From CAZRUA01 sp964603125 (GTDB lineage: Bacteria > Bacteroidota > Bacteroidia > B-17B0 > Aurantibacillaceae), in assembly GCA_964603125.1 (NCBI GenBank), contig CAZRUA010000032.1, positions 1 to 32,945 on the forward strand: a stretch of DNA of 32,945 nt, written 5' to 3'. Every line of letters starts with the position of its first letter. Position 1 is the first letter of the stretch. The notes beneath the pieces were generated by a model. The model did not search any database and was not told where the DNA came from. It saw only the letters and a program-made list of their open reading frames with translations. Both the position numbers and the translations under genes were made by a program. Positions 1 through 8,736 of the stretch are shown here, piece after piece.

Positions 1-571
1 AGTTCCTCAAAAGAAAGGTGATGCTTTACAAATTGTAGAGGACGAAGAATACAAACAAGTTAATTTTGCTAAAATTCCTGAGTTACGCCCAGTTTTCCAA
101 AAGGATGGTTCGGTAACTGCAGCTAATGCTTCAACCTTAAATGATGGTGCAGCAGCTTTAGTATTAATGAGTAAAGCAAAAATGGAAAGCCTTGGTTTAA
201 AACCTTTGGCTAAAATTGTTTCTTATGCTGATGCTGAGCAAGCTCCAGAATATTTTACAACTGCTCCAAGTAAAGCTATTCCTTTAGCAGTGAAAAAGGC
301 AGGTTTAACTATCAATGATATTAATTTCTTTGAGATTAATGAGGCATTTTCAGTTGTATCTTTAGCTAATAACAAAATTTTAGGTTTAGATGCTTCTAAA
401 GTTAATGTTAACGGTGGTGCTGTTTCATTAGGCCATCCATTAGGATGTTCTGGTGCTCGTATTATTGTTACTTTAATTAATGTGTTAAAACAAAACAATG
501 CTAAGTACGGTGTAGCTGGTATTTGTAATGGTGGTGGTGGTGCTAGCGCTGTTGTTATCGAAAATTGTTAA
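1..571 (+). CDS. Acetyl-CoA C-acyltransferase (thiolase), C-terminal half, cut by the window start
   Basis: The reading frame is open from base 2 and gives 189 residues. Thiolases are usually about 390 residues, so roughly the first half, with the nucleophilic cysteine, lies outside the window. The hallmark C-terminal motifs are present: NEAF, then GGAVSLGHPLGCSGAR with the catalytic histidine in GHP, then CNGGGGAS with the second catalytic cysteine close to the stop. Enzymes of this family cleave 3-ketoacyl-CoA in beta-oxidation or condense two acetyl-CoA. The visible half does not decide between a FadA-like and an AtoB-like role. An acyl-CoA ligase at 21573-23348 gives weak support for fatty acid degradation. 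The family call is very secure; the substrate is not. Confidence 0.95.
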   Translation, partial: VPQKKGDALQIVEDEEYKQVNFAKIPELRPVFQKDGSVTAANASTLNDGAAALVLMSKAKMESLGLKPLAKIVSYADAEQAPEYFTTAPSKAIPLAVKKAGLTINDINFFEINEAFSVVSLANNKILGLDASKVNVNGGAVSLGHPLGCSGARIIVTLINVLKQNNAKYGVAGICNGGGGASAVVIENC

Positions 572-657
572 AATTATATTAGACTAGAATTATTTTTTCA
601 CTTTCAACATTGTTGCTGGTAAAAGAATAATTCTATTTTTATTTTTAAATAGTTTAA

Positions 658-1434
658 ATGTTTGGAGTTTGTAATATGAGTATTGTTCCTGCACGCAAGG
701 AAGCCTCGCACAGAAGTGAGATGGTTACTCAATTATTACTTGGCGAAACATTTAGGATTATTGAAGAGCAGGAGGATTGGGTTAAGATTGAAACTAGTTT
801 TGATACTTATGAATGTTGGATTAGCAACAAACAGTTTAATTATATTAGAGAAGAAGATGTTTTAGGTTCAGCATCAAGTACTAATTTAGTTAGTGATTTA
901 GTATCTGTGGTTCATCAAAAAGAAACCAATACCAACGTTGCTATTGTGGCAGGAACTGTTTTGCCTAAATTTGGTAATGGAAATTTTAAAATTGCTAATA
1001 CTGAATTTTCATTTGAGGGTAAACCTCTTATATTTCCTAAGCAAAAAATAGATGTTAAAGATTTAACACAAACCGCCTTAAATTATTTAAACGCACCCTA
1101 TTTATGGGGCGGAAGAAGTATTTTTGGTATTGATTGTTCGGGTTTTACTCAAATGGTTTTTAAACTTAACGGGTTTCAATTACCACGAGATGCTTATCAG
1201 CAAGCTGAAATAGGAGATTCGTTGAATTTTGTAGAAGAGGCGCAAGCTGGGGATTTGGCTTTTTTTGATAATGAAGAAGGGCGAATTATTCATGTTGGAT
1301 TAATCTTAGATAATCAACAAATAATACATGCACATGGTTGTGTGCGAATAGATAAATACGATCACTACGGTATTTTTCATAGCGAAAGAAAAAAGTATTC
1401 TCACATGTTAAGGGTTATTAAACGAGTTATTTAA
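658..1434 (+). CDS. SH3-domain NlpC/P60 (C40) cell wall peptidase
   Basis: This 258-residue protein has a bacterial SH3-like N-terminal part (about residues 1-65, with a QLLLGETFRIIEE-type core) and a C-terminal NlpC/P60 domain from about residue 135. The triad is visible: Cys160 in IDCSGF, His212 in IIHVGL and a third polar residue at His224 in IIHAHG. The family hydrolyses gamma-D-Glu-diaminopimelate bonds or related peptide links in peptidoglycan. No signal peptide is evident, as in many Bacteroidota members of this subgroup, so where it acts is unclear. The ATG at 658 fits, because the SH3 part begins immediately (MFGVCNMSIVPAR). It starts 86 bases after the thiolase stop; no sharp promoter or terminator was seen between them. 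Confidence 0.93.
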   Translation: MFGVCNMSIVPARKEASHRSEMVTQLLLGETFRIIEEQEDWVKIETSFDTYECWISNKQFNYIREEDVLGSASSTNLVSDLVSVVHQKETNTNVAIVAGTVLPKFGNGNFKIANTEFSFEGKPLIFPKQKIDVKDLTQTALNYLNAPYLWGGRSIFGIDCSGFTQMVFKLNGFQLPRDAYQQAEIGDSLNFVEEAQAGDLAFFDNEEGRIIHVGLILDNQQIIHAHGCVRIDKYDHYGIFHSERKKYSHMLRVIKRVI

Positions 1435-1485
1435 AACTAATCACTATTTTAGTTTTTTGTTAACCTCTTAAGTGAAAATATTTCT

Positions 1486-2403
1486 ATGCGTAAAATTCAT
1501 TCTATTCTTGCATCCTTAGGTATTAATGGATTGACTTTTGTTGATGCAGGAGCAAAGGATAGCTTAGAGTATATTCAGGAATTAGATTCTATTACTGAGA
1601 TACATGCCTTTGAACCAAATCCTGATGAGTTTCAAACGCTTCAGAAACTATACTCAAACCATTCATTTAAAAAGTTAAAACTAAATCAAATAGGACTTTC
1701 AAATACCAATGGAGGTGCTGATTTCACAATTACAAATCATGCATCGATGAGTAGTTTGTTGAATCCTGATTTAGAAAATTACAAAAAACATTTTGGAGCA
1801 TACAGTGATTTTCATAAATGGGAGACTAGTATTGTTGCTCATAATAAAGTTAGAATTGAGGTTCAAACATTGGATTCATATTTTGCAAATGAAGAGTTAA
1901 CATTGGATTATTTGAAACTTGATACGCAAGGCTCTGAATTACTAATTTTACAAGGTGCAGAAGATTTAATTAGTTCTGGTAAAGTAAGTGTAATTAAAGT
2001 AGAAGTATCTACCATTGCAATTTATAAAAATCAAGCGCTTTTCTCTGACATTGACTTATTTCTTCGAAAGTATAATTATGTTTTGGTTGATTTTGTTACT
2101 TATCGCGATAATTATATTCCTTTATTTGGTTCAAAGTCGGTTAAAGCCCACTATGCACCATGTGGCGATGCAATATATATGTTAAATAAAGGAATCAGTA
2201 AGCCAGCAAATTTAAAAAAGGCCTTAATCTTAAATTGGTTGGGCTACAAGAGTATCGCCATTTCACTTTTAAATGATGCAGGATATAAAAAAGAAGAATA
2301 TGATTTTTTATTGAGTAAAATAAGTAAGAAGAAATTCAATTTTTGGAAAAATGCAATAAAAAATATCTGCCCTCCAATTTTATTAAGGTTAATCAAATCA
2401 TAG
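1486..2403 (+). CDS. FkbM-family SAM-dependent methyltransferase
   Basis: This 305-residue protein has a Rossmann methyltransferase core. SAM motif I is at FVDAGAKDS (residues 18-26), the acidic SAM-binding residue is in AFEPN (about Glu43), and the FkbM signature DYLKLDTQGSELLILQG falls at residues 141-157. FkbM enzymes usually O-methylate sugars or polyketide-like substrates, and many sit in surface polysaccharide loci. The C-terminal 65 residues (from about 240) are basic and lie outside the core. There is no other glycan gene next to it, so the substrate cannot be read from context. The ATG at 1486 precedes the Rossmann core by only 17 residues, which fits the family. Confidence 0.9.
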   Translation: MRKIHSILASLGINGLTFVDAGAKDSLEYIQELDSITEIHAFEPNPDEFQTLQKLYSNHSFKKLKLNQIGLSNTNGGADFTITNHASMSSLLNPDLENYKKHFGAYSDFHKWETSIVAHNKVRIEVQTLDSYFANEELTLDYLKLDTQGSELLILQGAEDLISSGKVSVIKVEVSTIAIYKNQALFSDIDLFLRKYNYVLVDFVTYRDNYIPLFGSKSVKAHYAPCGDAIYMLNKGISKPANLKKALILNWLGYKSIAISLLNDAGYKKEEYDFLLSKISKKKFNFWKNAIKNICPPILLRLIKS

Positions 2404-2513
2404 ATAGTATAGCCTCAAACTGTCTGATACGAATGAGCTTACTGGAATAATTTTAGTTGTTTGTTCTGTATGTTTTGTATATATTTACAAGAATAAATAC
2501 AATAAATTTAATC

Positions 2514-5500
2514 ATGAAAAGTTTTTATTTTAGTTCACTGTTCATGTTGCTAATTTGTTTTAAACTAATAGCGCAACCAGCAAATAATGCTTTTGCCAGT
2601 GCAACAGATGTAACATCGTTAATGAACTCTTGTTCGGCCAATGCTGCTTACACCACTATGGCCGCTACAGCTGATGGAAACGCAGGTTCTTGTTGGAACA
2701 ATGGTCCTAATTATAATGTTTGGTTTAAATTTACAGCTACTTCAACACAATATATAAAGATTCAAGTTTTAACTGGTGGTGCAGAGGGGACTATACAAAA
2801 TCCATTTGTAGCTTTGTGGGCGGCTGATGGTGTAACACAATTAAATTGTCAAAATTATCAAGGTACAAGCGTTGATATTGAAACAGATTACTATGGATTA
2901 ACTGCTGGTCAAACATATTATATTTCGGTTGATAATTTTGTTGGTACAGGTTATCGAGGCACTTTTAAATTATGTTTGAGCGATGTTCCCGATTATAATT
3001 TTTACGAAGGCGCAACAGATGTTACATCTTTAATAAATACATGCTCGGCTGATGCGGCATATACTACATTAAACGCCACTGCAGATAAAAATGTAGGCTC
3101 TTGTTGGAATAATGGTCCAAATTATAATCGTTGGTTTAAATTCACAGCAACATCAACACAATACATGAAAGTTCAGGTTAAAGNNNNNNNNNNNNNNNNN
3201 NNNNNNNNNNNNNNNNNNNNNNNNNNNNNNNNNNNNNNNNNNNNNNNNNNNNNNNNNNNNNNNNNNNNNNNNNNNNNNNNNNNTTTCAGTTGATAATTTT
3301 GTTGGTACAGGTTATCGAGGCACTTTTAAATTATGTTTAAGTGATATTCCCGATTATAATTTTTATGAAGGCGCAACAGATGTTACATCTCTAATAAATA
3401 CATGCTCGGCTGATGCGGCATATACTACATTAAACGCCACAGCAGATAAAAATGTAGGCTCTTGTTGGAATAATGGTCCAAATTATAACCGTTGGTTTAA
3501 ATTCACAGCAACATCAACACAATACATGAAAGTTCAGGTTAAAGTAGGTGGTTCAGAAGGTACTTTGCAAAATCCATTTGTAGCTTTGTGGGCATCAGAT
3601 GGTACAACTCAACTGGCTTGTCAAAATTATCAAGGTGCTAGTGTTGATATTGAAACAGATTATTACGGATTAACTGCTGGTCAAACATATTATATTTCAG
3701 TTGATAATTTTGTTGGTACAGGTTATCGAGGCACTTTTAAATTATGTTTGAGCGATGTTCCTGATTATAACTTTTATGAGGGCGCTTTAGATGTTACTTC
3801 ATTAATAAATGCTTGCTCTGCTGATGCAGCTTATACTACTTTAAATGCAACAGCCGATAAATCAGCTGCTAGTTGTTGGAGTAATGGACCTAATTATAAT
3901 CGTTGGTTTAAATTTACAGCTTCTGCATCTGGTTATATTAAAGCAAAGGTAAAGGTTGGTGGTACTGAGGGAACTTTGCAAAATCCTTTCGTTGCATTGT
4001 GGGCTACTAATGGTACAACTTTATTAAATTGTGAGAATTACCAAGGAGCTTCATTAGATATTGAAACAGATTATTATGGTTTAACACCTGGACAAACCTA
4101 TTACATCTCCGTAGACAATTTTAATGGGGCTGGCTATAGAGGAACCTTTACTTTATGTTTAGAAGATCAGCCTGATTATAATTATTATGAAGGTGCTACT
4201 GATGTAACGGGAATGATTAATGGCTGTTCGGCAGATGCTGAGTATACCACATTAAATGCTACTGCAGACAGAATAGCGGGTTCGTGTTGGAGCAACGGTC
4301 CAAACAATAATCGTTGGTTTAAGTTTACTGCTACTTCAACACAGTACATAAGAATTCAAGTTAAAGTTGGAGGAACCGAAGGGACTATGCAAAATCCATT
4401 TGTGGCATTGTATAATTCTACTTTAAGCACACAACTAAATTGTCAAAATTACCAAGGAGCATCAACTGATATTGAAACAGATTATTTTGGATTAACAGCT
4501 GGACAAACATATTATATAGAAGTAGATAATTTTTCAGGTTCAGGTTATAGAGGAACGTTTACACTTTGTCTATATGATCAACCTGATTATAATTACTATG
4601 AAGGAGCTACAGTTCTTTCAAACTTAAATAATTGGTGTTCAAATAATGCTGAATACACAACTTTAAACGCCACGGCGGATAAAAACAAGGGGTCGTGTTG
4701 GAGTAACGGACCAAATTATAACAGATGGTTTAAGTTTGTGGCTCAGTATACTTCTGCAACCATTCAGGTTAAGGTAGGCGGAGCAGAGGGTAGTATGCAA
4801 AATCCATTTTTGGCTTTATGGGCGGCTGACGGTACAACTCAAATTGCTTGTACAAATTATGCAGGCGCATCAGTTGATATTTCTTTAGCAACAGCTGCTT
4901 TAACCATTGGTAATACTTATTACATTTCGGTTGATAACTTCACAGGAACAGGATATAGAGGTACGTTTACTTTGTGTATTAATAATGTTAACCCAACTAC
5001 ATATTATTCAACAACCAGTGGAGATTGGAATACAGTAGGAGTTTGGTCTAATTTAGGTTACGGTATGGCAGCTTGCGCCACAACTCCAACAACTGGGCAT
5101 ATTGTAAATATACGAGATCATGCAATTACAATCAGTGGCACTTCACAATGTGCCGAAGTTAATTTATCTGCAAGTTCAAACACAACTTCTTTAACTATTA
5201 ATAGCGCTAGTTTAAATATTTCAGGTAAGTTAATTGTTTCTAATGCTAGTAATTTTGATATAAACACCAGAGTTCAAGGCACTGGTGCTTTAGCAGTTGG
5301 TAATGATGCAACCTTTACAAGAAGTGGTGGCACTGGAGCTATTGATTTTGCTTTGAGCAATTCGGCAAGCGCAAATATTGGGCGAGATTTAATTTGGACT
5401 AGCACAGCAGGAACTTCCTCAATCAACAGTATGAATTTAAGCAACAATGCTTCATTAACAACAACACGTGATTTAACATTATCTTCTAGTGGTGGTATGA

Positions 5501-6957
5501 AAATAAGTTTCAATTTTAATTCTTCATCTATTTTAAATATAGGTAGAGATTTAACTTTTACAGCTTCAGCCGCTGCTATGACAGAAGCAATTTTCAACAA
5601 CTCAAGTGCATTAAATATTAAACGAAATATAGTTAGAGGAGCTACACCTTATGGAATATTAACTTTTAATAACTCATCTACGTTAACCTTTAATGGAACT
5701 TCTAATCAACAGATTATTCCAGGTTCAGCAGGCTCAGGTGGTGATGCAATTACATTTAAAAATGTGATTTTAAATAATACAAGTGGATTTGCTAATGATT
5801 TTACAATGGGCGGAGCAGCTACAATAAATGGTACGCTAACATTAACTAAAGGTGTCGTTCAAACAACTAGTGCAAATTATATTTATTTACCGGCTGGACC
5901 AACAAGTACTACAATAGGATCTTCTAACTGCTATATCAATGGCCCAATTAAAATTGATTTAGCTTCAAGCACCGCAGGAACAATTATTAATTTCCCTATA
6001 GGTAAAGGAACTAACTATTTACCTGCAGTTTTAACAGTTACTCATACTGATGCTACTCCAGTTACTTATACAGCCGAGTTAATAAATTCATCAGCCAACG
6101 CGTTAGGCTACACGTTTCCTGGTACAGTGAATAAAGTTTCGTTAATGAGGTATTGGCAAATTGATCGACAAAGTGTTGCAAATTTATCAACAGCAACGGT
6201 CAGACTTTACTATGGTGCTTTTGATGGAGTTACCGATTACACCAACTTAACTGTGGTTAAAAATGTTGGCTCAGGCACAACATGGTTTGATATTGGAGGA
6301 ACAGCAACTGGAAATGGAACTGGTACAATTACTTCAGGTGCTTTCTCAACTTTTAGTAGATTTACTTTAGGTAATAAGTTAGCTGGTATTAATCCACTTC
6401 CGGTTGAGTTTTTATCTTTTATGGCCAAACCATTCTCCAATCGAGTAGGATTAAATTGGCAAACGGCATCAGAAACTAATAACGATTTCTTTACAGTTGA
6501 AAAATCTTCTGATGGTTCCACTTTTGAATCAATAACAGAGGTTGATGGTGCAGGAAATAGTAATTCGATTTTAAATTATTCTGCCAATGATTTCTCACCA
6601 TTTGATGGTGTTTCATATTATAGAATTAAACAAACTGATTTTAATGGTGATGCCAAATATTCAAATATTGTTTCAGTTGATTATTTGAGTGATTCAAAAC
6701 TTGATTTTGACATTAATCCAAATCCTGTAACTGATGATTATTTAAACCTTAATATGCAGGTTTCAAAGGGAAGTGAAGTATTTTTTGTTTTAAGAGATTT
6801 GACTGGAAAGGAAATCGGATCTAAAATATTTGTTTCTGATTCAAATGGAAATAACTCAATAAAGTTTATGCCAACTGTTAAACTTGAGCCCGGAGTTTAT
6901 TTTATAACTGCAACTTCTGACAAATCAACTATTAGTAAGAAAATTGCAGTTCAATAA
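2514..6957 (+). CDS. Giant T9SS-exported repeat protein, interrupted by an assembly gap
   Basis: The start is the ATG at 2514, giving the signal peptide MKSFYFSSLFMLLICFKLIA ending before QPANN. Six tandem units of about 137 residues follow (2601-5013), each with SCWNNGPNYNRWFKF, EGTLQNPFVALW and YYISVDNF-like motifs and four regularly placed cysteines. They resemble the PPC-like beta-sandwich domains of secreted Bacteroidota proteins. Then comes a long Ser/Thr/Asn-rich region, starting with a GDWN...VWS block and probably beta-helical, and a C-terminal T9SS type A sorting domain (INPNP, GVYFITA, ending KKIAVQ). The 100 Ns at 3184-3283 put the two sides in different frames. Restoring 150 bases, as the repeat period requires, makes one open frame of about 1497 residues. 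A surface adhesin or binding role is inferred only. Confidence 0.9.
2601..5013 (+). repeat. Tandem array of six 411-bp coding units
   Basis: Equivalent codons (the A of ATDVTSL or its counterpart) start at 2601, 3012, 3373, 3784, 4195 and 4606. The spacing is exactly 411 bases except across the N gap (361), and the last unit is one codon shorter (408). Units 2 and 3 are nearly identical in DNA, while units 4-6 have diverged at the DNA level but keep the protein motifs. Each unit encodes one beta-sandwich-like module of the exported protein. Confidence 0.95.
3184..3283. other. Assembly gap (100 N) inside the repeat array
   Basis: This is a run of exactly 100 N, the conventional placeholder for a gap of unknown size. 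Base 3183 corresponds to base 3544 in the next unit, and base 3284 corresponds to 3695. By homology the missing piece is therefore 150 bases, or 150 plus a multiple of 411 if whole units were collapsed. Confidence 0.97.
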
Positions 6958-6965
6958 GTGGTTAT

Positions 6966-7430
6966 TTAAGCTAAATATCTTTCAACCCAACTACCTTTTA
7001 TTGGAATAAAAAGATTGCTGTTAAATGCTGTGCCTGTACTTATTGTTATATCAACAATTTTAGTTTCAGGGTTTACATAACTTAAGTTTTTAAGCAGAGT
7101 AGGTTTACTAACTTCAATACTATCACCTAAAACTAATCCAACTTGAAGTCTGTCTAATAAAACTATATTATTGTCCTGCTCAATAGTTTTAATTTTTTGA
7201 AGCAATTTGTCTATTGAGCAGCCGCTGGCTCCATAGCTTGTTTCGTCAACCCAAACTACAATTAAATTTCCATAAAGTATTTTAAAATGAGCATCTAAAT
7301 CAGTACCATGTGCTTTCCAGTCAGCAACAAATTCAGCTAAAGAGTTGTTTACTTTAGTTAATGTATCGCCTTCAATTTTTTTATTGGAGAGATACATCCA
7401 AATTTTACTGTTTTCGGGAAGAGTAAGCAT
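6966..7430 (-). CDS. Conserved Bacteroidota protein of unknown function (often mislabelled ABC transporter ATPase)
   Basis: This 154-residue soluble protein has no signal peptide or membrane segment. It matches, from memory, a short family common in Bacteroidota genomes with an N-terminal SRVWIYQSN-like motif (here SKIWMYLSN), a W.AHG.DL motif (here WKAHGTDLDAHF), a central GCSIDK motif (residues about 70-75) and a C-terminal tryptophan near the end (SWVERYLA). Database entries sometimes call it 'ABC transporter ATPase', but no Walker A or signature motif is present, so that name is not supported. It is the last gene of the five-gene - strand operon, 21 bases after the HdrB-like gene, and ends 8 bases from the convergent T9SS gene. 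Its function is unknown. Confidence 0.8.
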   Translation of the reverse strand: MLTLPENSKIWMYLSNKKIEGDTLTKVNNSLAEFVADWKAHGTDLDAHFKILYGNLIVVWVDETSYGASGCSIDKLLQKIKTIEQDNNIVLLDRLQVGLVLGDSIEVSKPTLLKNLSYVNPETKIVDITISTGTAFNSNLFIPIKGSWVERYLA

Positions 7431-7451
7431 TAGTTTTTGAATGAAGTTAAA

Positions 7452-8246
7452 TTATAAATCGTTGGCATTAGCAATTAGCTCTGCAACATCCAATACTTTT
7501 GTTTGACCTTCTTTATTAAAATGTTTAACTCCGTCGGTTAACATGGTATTACAAAACGGACAACCTGTAGCAATAACATTGGGATTGTGCGAAAGAGCTT
7601 CTTCTGCGCGTTCGTTATGAACTTCTTTATTTCCTTTTTCAGCTTCTTTAAACAATTGAGCACCGCCAGCACCACAGCATAATCCTGTTGCACGGCTACG
7701 TTTCATTTCAGCAAGTTCCACGTCTAGCTTTTTAATCACCTCTCTAGGAGCTTCGTAAACATCATTGGCACGGCCTAAATAGCAAGGATCATGGAAAACA
7801 ATTTTTTTACCTTTAAATTCGCCACCATTTACTTTAAGTTTGCCAGCATCAATTAGTTCTTGAACCAATTGTGTATGATGTATAACTTCGTAATTACCGC
7901 CTAATTCAGGATATTCGTTTTTAATTGTATTATAGCAATGAGGGCAACCTGTAACAATTTTTTTTACTTCGTAACCATTCATTACAGTTATGTTTTGAAT
8001 AGCTTGCATTTGAAATAAAAATTCATTTCCAGCTCTTTTAGCAGGATCGCCAGTACAACTTTCTTCAACACCAAGTACTGCAAATTTAATACCTACATGG
8101 TTTAATATTCTAACAATTGCTTTGGTTATTTTCTTTGCTCTATCATCAAACCTTCCGCTACAACCCACCCAAAATAATATTTCAGGAACTTCACCTTTTG
8201 CAATGCAATCGGCCATAGTTGGTACTGTTAAATTTGTGCTGCTCAT
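7452..8246 (-). CDS. CCG-domain iron-sulfur protein (HdrB/GlpC/LutA-like)
   Basis: This 264-residue protein has two cysteine-rich CCG-type domains. The first uses Cys29 (WVGCSGR), Cys64 (ESCTGD), and Cys101 and Cys104 (GCPHC). The second uses Cys155 (HDPCYLGR), Cys190-Cys191 (LCCGAGG), and Cys229 and Cys232 (GCPFC). In heterodisulfide reductase HdrB/HdrD these domains bind non-cubane [4Fe-4S] clusters; in GlpC, LutA and EMO they form part of quinone-linked electron transfer modules. There are no membrane segments. It lies downstream of the membrane 4Fe-4S protein at 8737-10047 in the same operon, with the HAD gene between, so the two proteins probably work as one complex. The start is the ATG at 8246. 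Confidence 0.9.
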   Translation of the reverse strand: MSSTNLTVPTMADCIAKGEVPEILFWVGCSGRFDDRAKKITKAIVRILNHVGIKFAVLGVEESCTGDPAKRAGNEFLFQMQAIQNITVMNGYEVKKIVTGCPHCYNTIKNEYPELGGNYEVIHHTQLVQELIDAGKLKVNGGEFKGKKIVFHDPCYLGRANDVYEAPREVIKKLDVELAEMKRSRATGLCCGAGGAQLFKEAEKGNKEVHNERAEEALSHNPNVIATGCPFCNTMLTDGVKHFNKEGQTKVLDVAELIANANDL

Positions 8247-8299
8247 TGTGTTTTATTTTTGAGTTAATGGTTTAAAACCACTCAATATTTTAAATTAAA

Positions 8300-8722
8300 T
8301 TATTTTTGAAATACTTGAATGAAAACATTTTTTTCAATCAAATCTGTAAATCTTCCTTCGTAACGAGTTGCTCTTACCATATGATTATCAATCCAATGGT
8401 AATTTCCTCCACGTGGTTTACCCATTAATAATCCATGATATTTGAAACCGTGTTGGTTTAACCATTTTTCGGTAACCTCTCTGTGTGCTTCAGTGCGTGA
8501 AGTAAAGAATGTTATAATATGTCCCTCATCGTACCATTTATTTAGTGTAACCAAAGCTTCTGGGTAAACTTCGGCCGTTTCCATACGCTCAGGTTGTTCG
8601 TTAGGAATATCGTCGCAAATGGTACCGTCAATATCAATTAAATAGTTTTTGATATGTTCAGGTAAAATAGGGCTGATACTTTGTCCGTTTTCTTCTTTAG
8701 GTATTAAGTTTGAACTTTCCAT
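8300..8722 (-). CDS. HAD-like phosphatase, sometimes annotated as phosphoheptose isomerase
   Basis: This small protein has 140 residues. HAD motif I is at D30-I-D32-G-T (nucleophile and acid/base aspartates), motif II at FFTSRTEA, and a final HWIDNHM motif carries the metal-binding aspartate. There is no cap domain of any size. Relatives in Bacteroidota are sometimes named phosphoheptose isomerase, but nothing of the SIS sugar isomerase fold is visible, so I do not accept that. The ATG at 8722 is preferred, leaving a 14-base gap to the upstream stop; an in-frame TTG at 8755 would overlap the upstream gene. It sits between the two electron transfer genes of the operon, with no obvious biochemical link. 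Confidence 0.82.
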   Translation of the reverse strand: MESSNLIPKEENGQSISPILPEHIKNYLIDIDGTICDDIPNEQPERMETAEVYPEALVTLNKWYDEGHIITFFTSRTEAHREVTEKWLNQHGFKYHGLLMGKPRGGNYHWIDNHMVRATRYEGRFTDLIEKNVFIQVFQK

Positions 8723-8736
8723 TAAGGTTAAATTAT

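Noticed and set aside
1486..2403. Treating the FkbM methyltransferase as part of a polysaccharide locus
   Set aside because: No glycosyltransferase, flippase or sugar-nucleotide gene lies beside it; hldD is over 20 kb away.
2404..2513. TATGTTTTG near 2468 as the promoter of the giant T9SS gene
   Set aside because: It has one base too many to match TAnnTTTG and no well-placed -33 element.
2457..3293. A separate short gene starting at an upstream ATG (2457) and ending in the N run
   Set aside because: The 19 extra residues precede a perfect signal peptide start at 2514, and the end is an artefact of the gap; the frame continues beyond it once 50 bases are restored.
3526..6957. An independent gene starting at ATG 3526
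   Set aside because: That methionine is inside a repeat unit (QYMKVQVKVGG). The frame is open back to the gap, and no signal peptide or promoter precedes it.
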